A stretch of DNA of 64,000 bases from JACJVV01 sp964581515 (GCA_964581515.1 CAZOOV010000004.1:1-64000), one strand, 5' to 3'. Positions 16,153 through 24,418 are shown, counted from the first letter of the stretch. Notes: generated by a model from the letters alone, not told the origin. Translations and numbers: made by a program.

Positions 16153-17966
16153 TCTACTTTTTCCTCAAGTTCCATTAGGCAATACCATCCCTTCTTTGGT
16201 TGCTGTAAATGGTTCTTTTCAACCAACCAACTCAAAACTCTTTTCAGTGTTGCATCACTATATTGATACTCTTCTTGGTCAAGTCTGAATTTAACATCAG
16301 CTTTCTTCAATGTTTGACCATCTTCAAAGTATTTCTTGATCTTAGCAGTTAAGTCTATTATCTTACTTACAGCTTTAGTTTTTATTTCTTCATTGTCCAT
16401 TGTATCAATTACAATTTCTTTATCTTTAAACAGAACTTCTCCATTGATTTGCTCAATTTCACCCATCCTATTTTTCTCATTTACTATAGAAAATCTATTG
16501 CTTTTTCCATGTCTCATAATCTTATAAACCATATCTGTCATTCCAAGTAAATCTACACTTCCTCTGTAGCCTTTTCCTTTCTTATCTGTATGATGCAGAA
16601 ATACAATAGCAACTCCTAATTCTTCTATCAAAGGAGAAAATATCTTCATATAAAGCTCATTGATATCATTAGCACTATTCTCATCATAGTTAGCATGTCT
16701 ATGCAATGTATCTAATACCAATAACTTGATATCTTTCTCTATGATAATTCGTTTTAGCTCTTCCATGTATTGCTTATTGAATAAATCAACAATACCCCTG
16801 TTTAGATAGAATAATGGAAAATCCTTTTTCCTTATCTTCAATCCTTTTCTTAGTTCAATTAATCTTTCTCTTATGATTTGCTCACTATTCTCTTGGTCAC
16901 TTATCAGAATTGCACATTTCTTTGTTTTAAATCCTAAGAAAGGTTTTCCTGTAGCTACAGATAAGCATAATTGAAGAATTATTAGAGACTTAAACTGAGC
17001 AGGAGGGCTATAAATCATTACCAATGTGCCTGGTTGAATAATATCTTGTACTATGTAATTCTTATTTTTTTTTAGTCTTTCAAAATATCTGTAATCCCTT
17101 ACTTCAAGAACTACTGGAAGACCATTTGAAACTACAGGAACAATCTCTCTTTTCAAGAATCCCTTATTGTATGCTATTTCCTTAGCCTGTAAGAACTTTT
17201 GTCCTCTTAATGGCTCTTTACATGACCTTATAATACCTTCATTAAGTGCTATTGCCTTAATTGGAGTTATTGCTTCTCCGCACCTAAAACAATAGCCAAC
17301 ATTCTTAGATTCATTAACCCAAGTATTCATGCCAGTACTTGAACCATGCCATTGATTTGAACCATATAGCTCGCCATTTAGGCTTCTTTTGAAACCACTT
17401 GTGTCCATTACTTCAAGTATAGGGATATTGTTTACATCATCAGAATAGCTCTTCACTTCTTTCAGGATTGATAGTTCAATCTGATCCTTTTCCATTTCTT
17501 CAATAAACCTAAGTAAGACATCAGAATCAATTTCCTTTATAGGAGCATCATTTTTGATTGTATATTTTTTTCCATCAATCTGTGAAGGTGCAAGTATAAT
17601 CTGAAGACCTTGTGACCTAATCTCACCATAATGCTCTTTAGGATTCTTAGGATTAGAAAATGATTTGTTTATCTTCCATCCTTGACATTTGAAAAAGTAA
17701 TGAGATTTCTTCCTTATAGCAGAAAGCTGAATGTAGGTATCTTGTGGCAATACTGTTTTAGCAATATCTTCTGCTTTTTGACTGTCACAATCTATCCCAA
17801 CAATGCCCGCTCCACACCTAAGACCAATATTGTAACCTTGTTCCAAAAGTTTGTGTGCTTCATCATAAGAATAAGCTCTACCTTTTTGCCAATTAGCTTC
17901 TATTGGGATCTTTTTTCCTTTTGCACACTTTACTATGCTTACCTCCTTTAGATTTCTGCTTATCAT
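16149..17966 (-). CDS. Primase-polymerase/RepA-type helicase replication protein
   Basis: 605 residues. Residues about 15-160 resemble the bifunctional primase-polymerase domain, with acidic GIDCD at 57-61. A zinc-binding segment with CFRC lies at 226-229. Residues about 305-500 form a RecA-like ATPase of the RepA/AAA_25 type: Walker A variant SPPAQFKS (320-327) keeps Lys-Ser but not the usual glycines, Walker B is LLVLDT (415-420), and a FLHHTDKKGKG segment follows. A winged-helix-like C-terminus ends the protein. The N-terminus is uncertain: a strong AAAGGAGG site lies inside codons 6-8, followed by ATA-GTA codons rather than ATG. Iteron-like repeats lie just upstream. Confidence 0.85.
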   Translation of the reverse strand: MISRNLKEVSIVKCAKGKKIPIEANWQKGRAYSYDEAHKLLEQGYNIGLRCGAGIVGIDCDSQKAEDIAKTVLPQDTYIQLSAIRKKSHYFFKCQGWKINKSFSNPKNPKEHYGEIRSQGLQIILAPSQIDGKKYTIKNDAPIKEIDSDVLLRFIEEMEKDQIELSILKEVKSYSDDVNNIPILEVMDTSGFKRSLNGELYGSNQWHGSSTGMNTWVNESKNVGYCFRCGEAITPIKAIALNEGIIRSCKEPLRGQKFLQAKEIAYNKGFLKREIVPVVSNGLPVVLEVRDYRYFERLKKNKNYIVQDIIQPGTLVMIYSPPAQFKSLIILQLCLSVATGKPFLGFKTKKCAILISDQENSEQIIRERLIELRKGLKIRKKDFPLFYLNRGIVDLFNKQYMEELKRIIIEKDIKLLVLDTLHRHANYDENSANDINELYMKIFSPLIEELGVAIVFLHHTDKKGKGYRGSVDLLGMTDMVYKIMRHGKSNRFSIVNEKNRMGEIEQINGEVLFKDKEIVIDTMDNEEIKTKAVSKIIDLTAKIKKYFEDGQTLKKADVKFRLDQEEYQYSDATLKRVLSWLVEKNHLQQPKKGWYCLMELEEKVE

Positions 17967-17983
17967 TTTGGGTCAAGTATTCA

Positions 17984-18074
17984 TGGCTCAGCCCTCTCTA
18001 AAGAGAGGGGCTGAGCTGAGCCATGAGCCATTACTTAGCTCATGAGCCAAAAACAATGAGCCAAAGTTGAGCCA
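17984..18074. repeat. TGAGCCA iterons and long hairpin: candidate plasmid-type origin
   Basis: A long hairpin (about 17985-18017; 15 paired bases with one bulge, AA loop) is followed by five same-direction copies of TGAGCCA at 18017-18023, 18024-18030, 18043-18049, 18057-18063 and 18068-18074. An inverted copy lies at 17984-17990 within the hairpin. Located between the replication protein and the OB-like gene, this is what an iteron origin or autoregulatory operator would look like. Confidence 0.65.
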
Positions 18075-18109
18075 TTCTTATTTGAATAGAAAAAAGGCTC
18101 AAAAATGGT

Positions 18110-18394
18110 TCAAGTATTGTCTGCAACCTCAACTTTAAAGCTCTGAGCTATCCTTCCTTGTCCTGTTTTCTGGTCATCAAGCCTTGTAATCCTAACAAAG
18201 CTGTTTATTGGAACTAAATCCATCTTACTTTGTAGAATTGTTTTGCTATAGATTGCTTTAGCTCCATTTGGTGTCTCAATCTTATAGACATACCCATACT
18301 GTGTTTCTTGCTTCTCAATATATTTACCTTCAATGTTTTGGTTTATTTCCAGGTTGATTACATCACCTGACATTTCAACTTCTTTCCATGCCAT
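18110..18394 (-). CDS. Small OB-fold-like protein
   Basis: 94 residues, nearly all beta-strand pattern, with GKYIEKQE, YGYVYKIE and FVRITRLDDQ segments that resemble a compact OB fold. It is probably a single-stranded DNA-binding accessory factor of the element's replication system; the sequence alone does not prove this. A CGGAGGT ribosome site precedes the ATG. It sits two bases after the Lsm-like gene and upstream of the iterons and the replication protein. Confidence 0.55.
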   Translation of the reverse strand: MAWKEVEMSGDVINLEINQNIEGKYIEKQETQYGYVYKIETPNGAKAIYSKTILQSKMDLVPINSFVRITRLDDQKTGQGRIAQSFKVEVADNT

Positions 18395-18396
18395 TT

Positions 18397-18603
18397 TTAC
18401 TTACCTCCGTTTTGTACATATTTTATAACACTGGATATTTCATCCAGAGAAAGAGTAGCAATATTACCGTATTTGTCAATTATTGATACTGATGTATCTG
18501 TTATATCTTTAATAGTGCAAGTGTAGAAAGTGCCACTTTTCATTTCTATCTTAACTTTCTGATTAAGGTAACAACTCACATCTGTTTTCATCATTCTCAT
18601 CAT
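18397..18603 (-). CDS. Sm/Lsm (Hfq-like) small protein of element B
   Basis: 68 residues. The five-strand Sm pattern is visible: KVKIEMKSGTFYTCTIKDI, then an SVSIID segment and a final ISSVIKYV strand. Compare the Lsm-like protein of element A at 20861, which has the same K-V-K...Y-T...I...D-K-x-G layout. An AGGAGGAGG ribosome site directly precedes the start codons. An RNA-binding or DNA-binding copy-control role is possible. Confidence 0.55.
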   Translation of the reverse strand: MMRMMKTDVSCYLNQKVKIEMKSGTFYTCTIKDITDTSVSIIDKYGNIATLSLDEISSVIKYVQNGGK

Positions 18604-18742
18604 TCCTCCTCCTAAGAAGCATCTTTAATCTTGTAGAATATTCATCTCTTTTATTTTGTAAATAAGCAACCTTAGATATTGTCAAATCTAAATTTTTCTT
18701 TGTAGCCATAATAGCATGGTTGAGATCATTGTATTGATTCAT
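18563..18742 (-). CDS. Small coiled-coil-like protein
   Basis: 59-codon frame starting ATG at 18742, coupled by an ATGA overlap to the preceding small gene and overlapping the Lsm-like gene by 41 bases. The sequence is Lys/Asn/Leu-rich with a helical middle (about residues 12-46). Not recognised. Support is the tight overlapping arrangement; the C-terminal part could instead be mere read-through. Confidence 0.4.
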   Translation of the reverse strand: MNQYNDLNHAIMATKKNLDLTISKVAYLQNKRDEYSTRLKMLLRRRNDENDENRCELLP

Positions 18743-18864
18743 TTTGGCTCAACCCCAATATCTTTTAATTTAGTTTGTTCTTCATGTGATAACAAATGCC
18801 AGTTTTGCATAATTGCTTCTATCCATGTTCCATATCCATAATCTTGTGGATTTATTGCTGACAT
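18739..18864 (-). CDS. 41-residue small protein
   Basis: Short frame with an AGAGGGAG ribosome site before the ATG at 18864. Its TGA overlaps the next start (ATGA). It includes a WIEAIMQNWHLLSHEE amphipathic helix. No family recognised. Confidence 0.42.
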   Translation of the reverse strand: MSAINPQDYGYGTWIEAIMQNWHLLSHEEQTKLKDIGVEPK

Positions 18865-19010
18865 TTTTTCTCCCTCTTATCTGAAACAACAACTTGTTGT
18901 CCTACTAAGAAAAATTGCCTGATACATTTTGGAACTTCAATGATTTTTCTGTCACCGAATTTTGCAATCTTACTTTGAAATTTGCTCTTCATAGACATAA
19001 GAGTAGACAT
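18852..19010 (-). CDS. AbrB/MazE-like swapped-hairpin DNA-binding protein
   Basis: 52 residues. The pattern FQSKIAKFGDRKIIEVPKCI followed by RQFFLVGQQVVV is the AbrB/SpoVT fold signature (K-x-x-x-x-G-x-x-I-x-x-P-K-x-I-R). It heads the operon of replication genes, so autoregulation of the module is a natural role. No partner toxin gene is visible next to it. Confidence 0.6.
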   Translation of the reverse strand: MSTLMSMKSKFQSKIAKFGDRKIIEVPKCIRQFFLVGQQVVVSDKREKKCQQ

Positions 19011-19101
19011 GACATTTTAAAGTATATTCGTCGACAAGTATGCTGAAAAAATTCAGAATTCTGAATAATAATTCATTTTTCATGTATGGCATATAAAAAG
19101 A

Positions 19102-19111
19102 ATTATATATG
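19102..19111 (+). promoter_or_regulatory. TATA box upstream of 19132
   Basis: ATTATATATG ends 20 bases before the ATG at 19132, consistent with a leaderless transcript. It lies between this gene and the divergent replication operon. Confidence 0.45.
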
Positions 19112-19131
19112 CGTGGTACCTACTTTACAAA

Positions 19132-19542
19132 ATGCAAATAATAATTAAATCAAAAGGTGGAAAAAAGTACCTTGCAGCATATCAATCAATAAGAAATAAA
19201 GACAAAGTTAAAAAAGTTTTTATCAAATATTTAGGTGTGGCTGAATACATAGAGGAAGGTAAAGAAAAAGATTATTTATTTAGATATTTGAAATCAAAAA
19301 AAGAAGGAAGTAAAATCACTTGTAAAAATTTCAATGGAGATAAATTAGTATTATGTTATCCAAAAAGACTTGATAAGAAATATGCTGGTTATAAGAAAGA
19401 AAAAGAGATAACTGAAGATTATATCATATTATCTAAGCATCCAAAAGAGTTTATTTTTTTTGAAAAATTAAGAGTACACAAAAATAGAATTGTAAATACT
19501 TCAACGGAAAATAGATTAGTTAAGAAATGGACAGGATTGTAA
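19132..19542 (+). CDS. Unknown protein with transposase-N-terminus-like motif
   Basis: 136 residues, Lys-rich (pI high). The start resembles the N-terminal strand region of IS1634/DUF4277-type transposases: YLAAYQSIRNKDKVKKV then IKYLG. No DDE domain follows, so it is either a transposase N-terminal fragment or an independent small DNA-binding protein. It is the last gene before the core at 19624. Confidence 0.5.
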   Translation: MQIIIKSKGGKKYLAAYQSIRNKDKVKKVFIKYLGVAEYIEEGKEKDYLFRYLKSKKEGSKITCKNFNGDKLVLCYPKRLDKKYAGYKKEKEITEDYIILSKHPKEFIFFEKLRVHKNRIVNTSTENRLVKKWTGL

Positions 19543-19585
19543 CATTTACATTTAATGAATAATAGTTCATTTTTAGAAAAAATTC

Positions 19586-19606
19586 TCAGGGGAAATAATC
19601 CCCTAA
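19586..19606 (+). terminator. Hairpin downstream of 19132-19542
   Basis: AGGGGA-AATAA-TCCCCT inverted repeat about 45 bases after the stop codon, next to AT-rich sequence. There is no long T-run after it, so it may be an RNA-stabilising hairpin rather than a terminator. Confidence 0.4.
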
Positions 19607-19623
19607 GATTAAACTTCTTAGTC

Positions 19624-19637
19624 AAGCCCCTGCTGGG
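19624..19637 (-). repeat. tRNA-Thr 3'-end duplication, attachment-site core 2
   Basis: 14 bases (AAGCCCCTGCTGGG on the plus strand) identical to the tRNA-Thr 3' end at 35343-35356 and to 3176-3189. It separates element B from element A. Confidence 0.75.
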
Positions 19638-19744
19638 TTAATTACATGCAGTAAAAGAGCCCTTGCCTCTTCTACCTCCGATTCGTCATATGTGGTTAAT
19701 ATTTAACCGATTAATAAAAGATAATTAAGAGAGATATAAAAATT

Positions 19745-20572
19745 TTATGCCCAAAGATATGTTTCCTTATGTTTCAGCGACATAAAATATTCCTTGCGTT
19801 CCATATAAAAGTTACCTATTTCAAACATCCTTTTAAGAAGTTCCTTAAAACTAAAATTGTGGAAAAGGTCAATTACTACATTTCTTGATGGATAAAAATC
19901 TTCCATTATAAAATACTTCACGAAATCAAAGTTATCAGGGCTTATTAATTCATTTAATTCATTTTCCCTACAGAATAAAGATGCTTTCAGATAATTAACT
20001 ACAGAATCATTTAATCTAGGGTCTTTACAGTTAATCTCGAGATATTCCTTTAATTCATCGGGTGTTATACCACCTACAGCCTTACTTAATTCTATAAATT
20101 CCTTATCAAAATCAGAAGCTGATATTTCTTTTATATTGTACTGGGGCTTAATGGTATGTCCAAACTCCCCCCAGTTATAGTAATAATCTCCTAAACCTGC
20201 AAGGTAATAAATACTGCCCAACTTAAAAAAAGGTGTAGCAATGTAATCCCGCAGATTCTCATCACCTAAACTTAGAAAGAAGCTAGATATTTTATAATGG
20301 TGGCTGAGTGCTGCATACCAAAATTTACCTTCTTTTATCAGAACACCTTCATTAGTCAATTCCCTTAATAGCCTATATGTATTACCCAAATCTAATTTAG
20401 GAAGTTTTTCTTTTACTTCATCCAGACTAAACTTTAGCTTGTCGTAAGCAAGCTTCATAATTTTCTCCTGGTTTTGGAGAGAATATTTTTTTGGTTTTTT
20501 CATTTTGTTATGTTTTCCTCCATACACATCTAAATAATTTATGGCATTAATCATTTCATTAAAATGCCACAA
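19745..20572 (-). CDS. Winged-helix regulator-like protein
   Basis: 275 residues. Residues about 25-85 show a winged-helix pattern (NQEKIMKLAYDKL, then NTYRLLRELTNEGVLIKEG, then a wing with FWYAAL). The remainder is alpha-helical and unrecognised. It is probably a transcription regulator of the element. A shorter start at the Met following a GAAAACATAACAAA stretch (about residue 23) is possible, since the first 22 residues are not part of the domain. It points toward the core at 19624. Confidence 0.55.
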   Translation of the reverse strand: MWHFNEMINAINYLDVYGGKHNKMKKPKKYSLQNQEKIMKLAYDKLKFSLDEVKEKLPKLDLGNTYRLLRELTNEGVLIKEGKFWYAALSHHYKISSFFLSLGDENLRDYIATPFFKLGSIYYLAGLGDYYYNWGEFGHTIKPQYNIKEISASDFDKEFIELSKAVGGITPDELKEYLEINCKDPRLNDSVVNYLKASLFCRENELNELISPDNFDFVKYFIMEDFYPSRNVVIDLFHNFSFKELLKRMFEIGNFYMERKEYFMSLKHKETYLWA

Positions 20573-20603
20573 ACAATTTATTATGCAATCATCTTATTTT
20601 CTT

Positions 20604-20714
20604 ATGGAAAAAATAAAACTTACCAAACTTGATGATGAACTAGAAGCACGTTTCAGCGACGAGCTTAAAGTTGTGAGGGAGTTTGAATTTAAAAAACTTG
20701 CCCAAAAAAATTAA
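20604..20714 (+). CDS. 36-residue putative small protein
   Basis: Short frame starting MEKIKLTKLDDELEARF, rich in Lys/Glu, compatible with one or two helices of an RHH-like or antitoxin-like peptide. No clear ribosome site. It lies between the divergent regulator (19745) and the Lsm-like gene. Confidence 0.3.
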   Translation: MEKIKLTKLDDELEARFSDELKVVREFEFKKLAQKN

Positions 20715-20753
20715 TTAAATGGTTGAATTAAAATTAATTAAATGGTTAAATAA

Positions 20754-20764
20754 AGATATATAAA
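20754..20764 (+). promoter_or_regulatory. TATA box of the Lsm/ATPase operon
   Basis: A GATATATAAAG element about 100 bases before the Lsm-like ATG at 20861. The transcript would have a leader of roughly 75 bases that includes the GGAGG ribosome site. Confidence 0.45.
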
Positions 20765-20860
20765 GAGAGGACGTTTAATAAAATGATAAGCCGTTATTTA
20801 TCACCTATTCTTATATTGAATCAGAAGTCTATTATTAGCGAAAGCTATGGAGGATTGAAG

Positions 20861-21046
20861 ATGGAAAGACAGAATATAGAGCAATTCATGGGCAAAAAAG
20901 TAAAGCTCATTCTTAAGACCAATTACATCTATACAGGTATTATTCAGAAGATTGACAACACTTCACTACAATTTCTTGACAAGAAAGGACAGCGTCATAT
21001 TTTTGCATTGGAGCACATAGTAGAAATTAATGAGGTTGCAGAATGA
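20861..21046 (+). CDS. Sm/Lsm (Hfq-like) small protein of element A
   Basis: 61 residues from the ATG at 20861, chosen because TGGAGGA precedes it by six bases; an in-frame upstream ATG at 20783 lacks such a site. It shows the Sm fold pattern: a helix, then KKVKLILKTNYIYTGIIQKI, an SLQFLDKKG segment and a closing IVEINEV strand. It is similar in layout to the protein at 18397 of element B. The stop overlaps the ATPase gene start (ATGA), implying coupled synthesis and a shared job in replication or its control. Confidence 0.6.
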   Translation: MERQNIEQFMGKKVKLILKTNYIYTGIIQKIDNTSLQFLDKKGQRHIFALEHIVEINEVAE

Positions 21047-22329
21047 AAGACAATAATTCTGATGATGACAAACCAAAAGTAAGTGAAAACAGAAGATTAT
21101 GGGAAAATGTATGGGATAAAGTAATATGTGCTCAAGAAGTTTGGTCAGAGATGGTTAGGCTGAGTATTATTTCTTCTCTAATGGATTTAAGTTTGCATAA
21201 TCAAGTAATTCATGAAACAGATACAGGAATCATGAAAGAGCCTGACAAAGATTTCAGGTGTATATTTTTGATGTTTTGCCAGACCAGTAGTGGAAAGGAC
21301 TTAGGAGGAAGTATGGCTAGATACATAATGCAGGATTTTGGATATAGGACATCGAGAGCTTCAGATTTTACTACAGCGTCAATGGTTGGTAGCAGTGATG
21401 CTGCTGCACTTCAACACAATCAGCGTAAAAAATTAGAGCCTGGTGACCCTGATTATAAAGAATCCATCATTAAAGGAAAATTAGCTAAAATAGATTATTG
21501 GACAATAACTGAAATGGAATTAGTATTAAATGAGAAAGGTCATAGGGAAGGAACATTAATAACACTGAGACAGGCTATGGATAATGACAGAACCATTGAG
21601 AAAGACTTGGTAGGGGTACATATTGAATACAAAACTCCAACAAATTTTCTATGTACTTCTTTTCCTAAAGACACAGCAATTTATCAATTAGTATGGTGTG
21701 GCTTGTTTCAGAGATTGTTATTCTATTATAATGAAATTGACAAAAGAACTGATGAGATTGAAGACCACCAGATTGACAAAGGTAATGAAATTTTCTCAGA
21801 TATTTTTGAAACCAGTGATTTTAGAAGACTTATTAGAAATTTTGAGAAATATTTCAAAGACAAAAAAGTGAATGAAATAGTCATATTAGACGAGATTAAG
21901 GAAGTGATGAAAGAGAAAAGAGACCAACTAAGAGCCAGCTATCAATCATTAGCCCCAATAGATATCTGCATCTTAAACAGTATGATGAGAAGAGGAATCA
22001 ATATAATCAAGAATTTAGGTAAATGCTATGCTCTAGATAACAAAAAGATGGAAGTTGGAAAACAAGAAATTTCGCAAGCATTTGATATATTTGAAACCTG
22101 TATGCTCAGCATGAAGTCTTTCCTGAGAAAATTGAACAAAACAAGTAAACTAAAAATTATCTTAAAACAAATATTCGGCGATTCAAAAGTTTTACCCAGT
22201 AAGCAGGTACAGATAGAATTAGAGAAGATAATGGGGGTGAAATATGGTATGGCCAGGCTAATCATCAGGAGTGCACAAGATGAAAAGATTCTCAAAGAAG
22301 AAAATAAGAAGATAAGACTATTATTTTAA
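21043..22329 (+). CDS. DUF3987-like ATPase, probable replication protein
   Basis: 428 residues. A P-loop-like segment QTSSGKD lies at 80-86 after a hydrophobic strand (CIFLMFC). A long alpha-helical region follows, then a C-terminal winged-helix-like part (about 370-428). This resembles the helicase-like domain of DUF3987 or primase-associated proteins found on plasmids and viruses. The Walker motif is non-canonical (Ser-Ser before Gly-Lys-Asp). Co-transcription with an Lsm-like protein mirrors element B. It could be the initiator helicase of element A. Confidence 0.6.
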   Translation: MKDNNSDDDKPKVSENRRLWENVWDKVICAQEVWSEMVRLSIISSLMDLSLHNQVIHETDTGIMKEPDKDFRCIFLMFCQTSSGKDLGGSMARYIMQDFGYRTSRASDFTTASMVGSSDAAALQHNQRKKLEPGDPDYKESIIKGKLAKIDYWTITEMELVLNEKGHREGTLITLRQAMDNDRTIEKDLVGVHIEYKTPTNFLCTSFPKDTAIYQLVWCGLFQRLLFYYNEIDKRTDEIEDHQIDKGNEIFSDIFETSDFRRLIRNFEKYFKDKKVNEIVILDEIKEVMKEKRDQLRASYQSLAPIDICILNSMMRRGINIIKNLGKCYALDNKKMEVGKQEISQAFDIFETCMLSMKSFLRKLNKTSKLKIILKQIFGDSKVLPSKQVQIELEKIMGVKYGMARLIIRSAQDEKILKEENKKIRLLF

Positions 22330-22644
22330 TGATTTTAAGCTTATCTCTTATATCTTTTTTTCCTCTTATATAAGACAAAAGGGATTTCATTAAAATAATC
22401 TGGGTCTTTTTGAGAAATCTAGTTTAAAAATCAGCGTTATTGACGTCAAAATCAGTTTTTTCCCATTAAAAAAACATTAAAAAAAGTTAATGAAAAGACT
22501 ATATTTCAATAAATGAAGATAAAAATTTTAATACTTTTTTAATGCAGAATTAAAAGCACTAATATATTGACATTCAGATGCGATGAGCTAACGCTCATCA
22601 TCACATCTTCACTTTCATAACTTAAACATTTGGAGGAAAAGAAA
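22330..22644. other. AT-rich intergenic region with hairpin
   Basis: 315 bases without a gene. There is a TATA-like TAATATATT at about 22559-22567 and a perfect hairpin GATGAGC-TAAC-GCTCATC (22582-22599) between it and the start of the small zinc protein. This fits an operator or a 5' leader structure. Several runs of A suggest transcript ends of the upstream ATPase gene. Confidence 0.4.
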
Positions 22645-22851
22645 ATGAAAAATGAAAAGAATAAATCTAGAAAAGATAAATTTAGTGACCAACCCAAAAA
22701 TAATCAGGAACAATGTGCTTATTGTAAGAAGATAGCAACAACAACAGATGCCATGGGTATCCCTTCCTGCATTGAACATCAACATAAGGCAGATAAGTAT
22801 GCAGAGGAAAATGGTTATAGAAATAGCTTCTCAAAAAAATATAGTGGGTGA
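22645..22851 (+). CDS. Small zinc-finger protein
   Basis: 68 residues from the ATG at 22645, preceded by TGGAGGA. The N-terminal half is Lys-rich. Then CAYCKK...C-x-EHQ gives a possible Cys3His zinc site. Role unknown; a DNA- or RNA-binding accessory of the element is plausible. Confidence 0.55.
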   Translation: MKNEKNKSRKDKFSDQPKNNQEQCAYCKKIATTTDAMGIPSCIEHQHKADKYAEENGYRNSFSKKYSG

Positions 22852-23062
22852 TGATGTAATAAGCTTACATCCACTATATTTTCACTTAGAGTCTCTTTAC
22901 ACTTAAATACAGCCCTTTTCAGAGCCGATTTTTTAATAAGGTTATAAGATAACTTAAAAGGAATCGTTTATGACGAGGGGCTTGGATTAAGCTGAAAATT
23001 ATATTAATAAACATTAAAAGGATATAGCCTTAACAAAAATAATATGAAATAATTAAAAGTAA

Positions 23063-24151
23063 TTATTTTGCAATTTTGCAACATTCATTCATTATAGAAT
23101 CATTATTTCTTAAATTAGACAGTCTAAACCAAATAGCAGATAAATCTTCTTTTAGCAAATTACCTATTGGTTTAGAATTGAAATCACAAGGGTATAAATC
23201 CCCATATGGCCCTATATAAAAGTAGTTTCGACCTGCAGAACATCCATATATTGACCTAAATCTCGGATAACTAAAAATACCTGGATAAGATTTATCTTTG
23301 TTATATTTTGCCACAATCCTGTTTAATTTATCTAACGCTACCTTATCAAGAGACTTTTCTTTTCTATGACTATACATACCTACACTTAAAGCATCTAATA
23401 TTAATACTTCATTAACACCTAGTCTTTTAGCATATTTTATCATTTTCTCTACACTTCCATTTTCAATATCTTCTTTAGTAATTGTTGTAGATATAGAAGT
23501 AAGTAGACCTATTTTTTTACATTTCTTAATTCCTTTAATTGCTCTTTTGTATAATCCTGGAAGTTTTCTGTATTCATCATGTGTTTTTTCATCTGTTGAA
23601 TCAAGACTAACATTAACCATCATCAATCCAGCTTTCTTTAATTTAGATGCTAATTCTTCAAGTTTCCATCCATTTGTAAACAATGAGCATGAACTTTTAT
23701 CCTTATCAATTGATTCAATTATTTCGATTATTTCCTTTCTAAGTAAAGGTTCTCCACCAACAATATTGATTATTGAAACCCCAAAATCTTGACAGGATTT
23801 GATTATATTCTTAATTTGATTAACTTCCAATAATTCACCAGTATTTTTATCCATAGCATTATAAAAACTACAATGCTGACATTTTGCATTACACTTATCT
23901 GTAACACCTATATTCGCTATTCCAGGAAGTGGTTTTTGTAAGATATTACTTAGTAATCTCCTTGATAAGGTATTTCCTAATGGTTTACTTAAACCAGGAT
24001 TAAGAAATGTAGAATACGCTGGCATTCCTTTATACCACCCTATAATCTTATGATGTCCTAAGTAGTAATCAAGCAAATTATCATTAAATGCATTAAGGTA
24101 AGAAAATGAATTATTCCATACTGACATTAAATATCTAATCTTATTGAACAT
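23063..24151 (-). CDS. Radical SAM enzyme, SPASM-like
   Basis: 362 residues. The radical SAM cluster motif is CNAKCQHC (Cys87, 91, 94), followed by GGEPLLR, the usual SAM-binding segment. A hydrophobic N-terminal part (about 1-70) may associate with the membrane. Extra C-terminal cysteines lie in YGCSAGRNYFYI, YPCDF and ECC sequences, forming a SPASM-type auxiliary cluster region. First gene of the lipid-type cargo, transcribed away from the rest. Related families modify peptides or lipids; HpnH-like enzymes that act on hopanoids share this layout with N-terminal hydrophobicity. Substrate unknown. Confidence 0.8.
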   Translation of the reverse strand: MFNKIRYLMSVWNNSFSYLNAFNDNLLDYYLGHHKIIGWYKGMPAYSTFLNPGLSKPLGNTLSRRLLSNILQKPLPGIANIGVTDKCNAKCQHCSFYNAMDKNTGELLEVNQIKNIIKSCQDFGVSIINIVGGEPLLRKEIIEIIESIDKDKSSCSLFTNGWKLEELASKLKKAGLMMVNVSLDSTDEKTHDEYRKLPGLYKRAIKGIKKCKKIGLLTSISTTITKEDIENGSVEKMIKYAKRLGVNEVLILDALSVGMYSHRKEKSLDKVALDKLNRIVAKYNKDKSYPGIFSYPRFRSIYGCSAGRNYFYIGPYGDLYPCDFNSKPIGNLLKEDLSAIWFRLSNLRNNDSIMNECCKIAK

Positions 24152-24181
24152 AGTTAATTAATTCAAGAACTTATATAAAAA

Positions 24182-24418
24182 TTAATCCCTAAAAATCCAT
24201 TTGTACAACTTAAACAGACCAAATGCCAATGCAACTAAAGGTATAAGTCCCAATCCAGCAGTACAAATAACTGCAATTGCCAAAAAAGGTAGAAAATTCC
24301 ATACAATGCCAATAATCACTAACCAATAAACTATTTTACCTACTACTTTTAGGCCCTTTTGAGGCTTATGGTTCTCTGGAACTTCTTTTGAGAATCCTTG
24401 AGTTTGATTATTTGGCAT
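24182..24418 (-). CDS. Small membrane protein
   Basis: 78 residues from the ATG at 24418, which follows a GAGGT ribosome site; an upstream TTG is in frame but less likely. A hydrophilic start precedes two hydrophobic helices (about residues 22-45 and 47-70). It overlaps the upstream membrane protein gene by 11 bases and is the last gene of a three-gene membrane-protein operon. Confidence 0.6.
   Translation of the reverse strand: MPNNQTQGFSKEVPENHKPQKGLKVVGKIVYWLVIIGIVWNFLPFLAIAVICTAGLGLIPLVALAFGLFKLYKWIFRD

Larger units (their letters stand above)
3191..19623. mobile_element. Integrative element B, about 16.4 kb
   Basis: Bounded by tRNA-derived cores at 3173-3190 and 19624-19637. It contains a tyrosine integrase (3253-4296), metabolic cargo (4298-13867), a serine recombinase (13960-14676), a presumptive origin region, a primase/helicase-type replication protein with iteron-like repeats, and several tiny regulators including Lsm-, AbrB- and RHH-like proteins. 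The borders follow from repeat identity with the tRNA; excision has not been shown. Confidence 0.7.

Noticed and set aside
19650..19690. Second tRNA remnant beside core 2
   Set aside because: AGAGCCC/GCCTCT-like pairing can be drawn, but no acceptor stem, anticodon arm or T-loop can be assembled.
20783..20860. Upstream extension of the element A Lsm-like protein
   Set aside because: The 26 extra residues have no ribosome site and are not part of the Sm pattern; GGAGG sits directly before the ATG at 20861.
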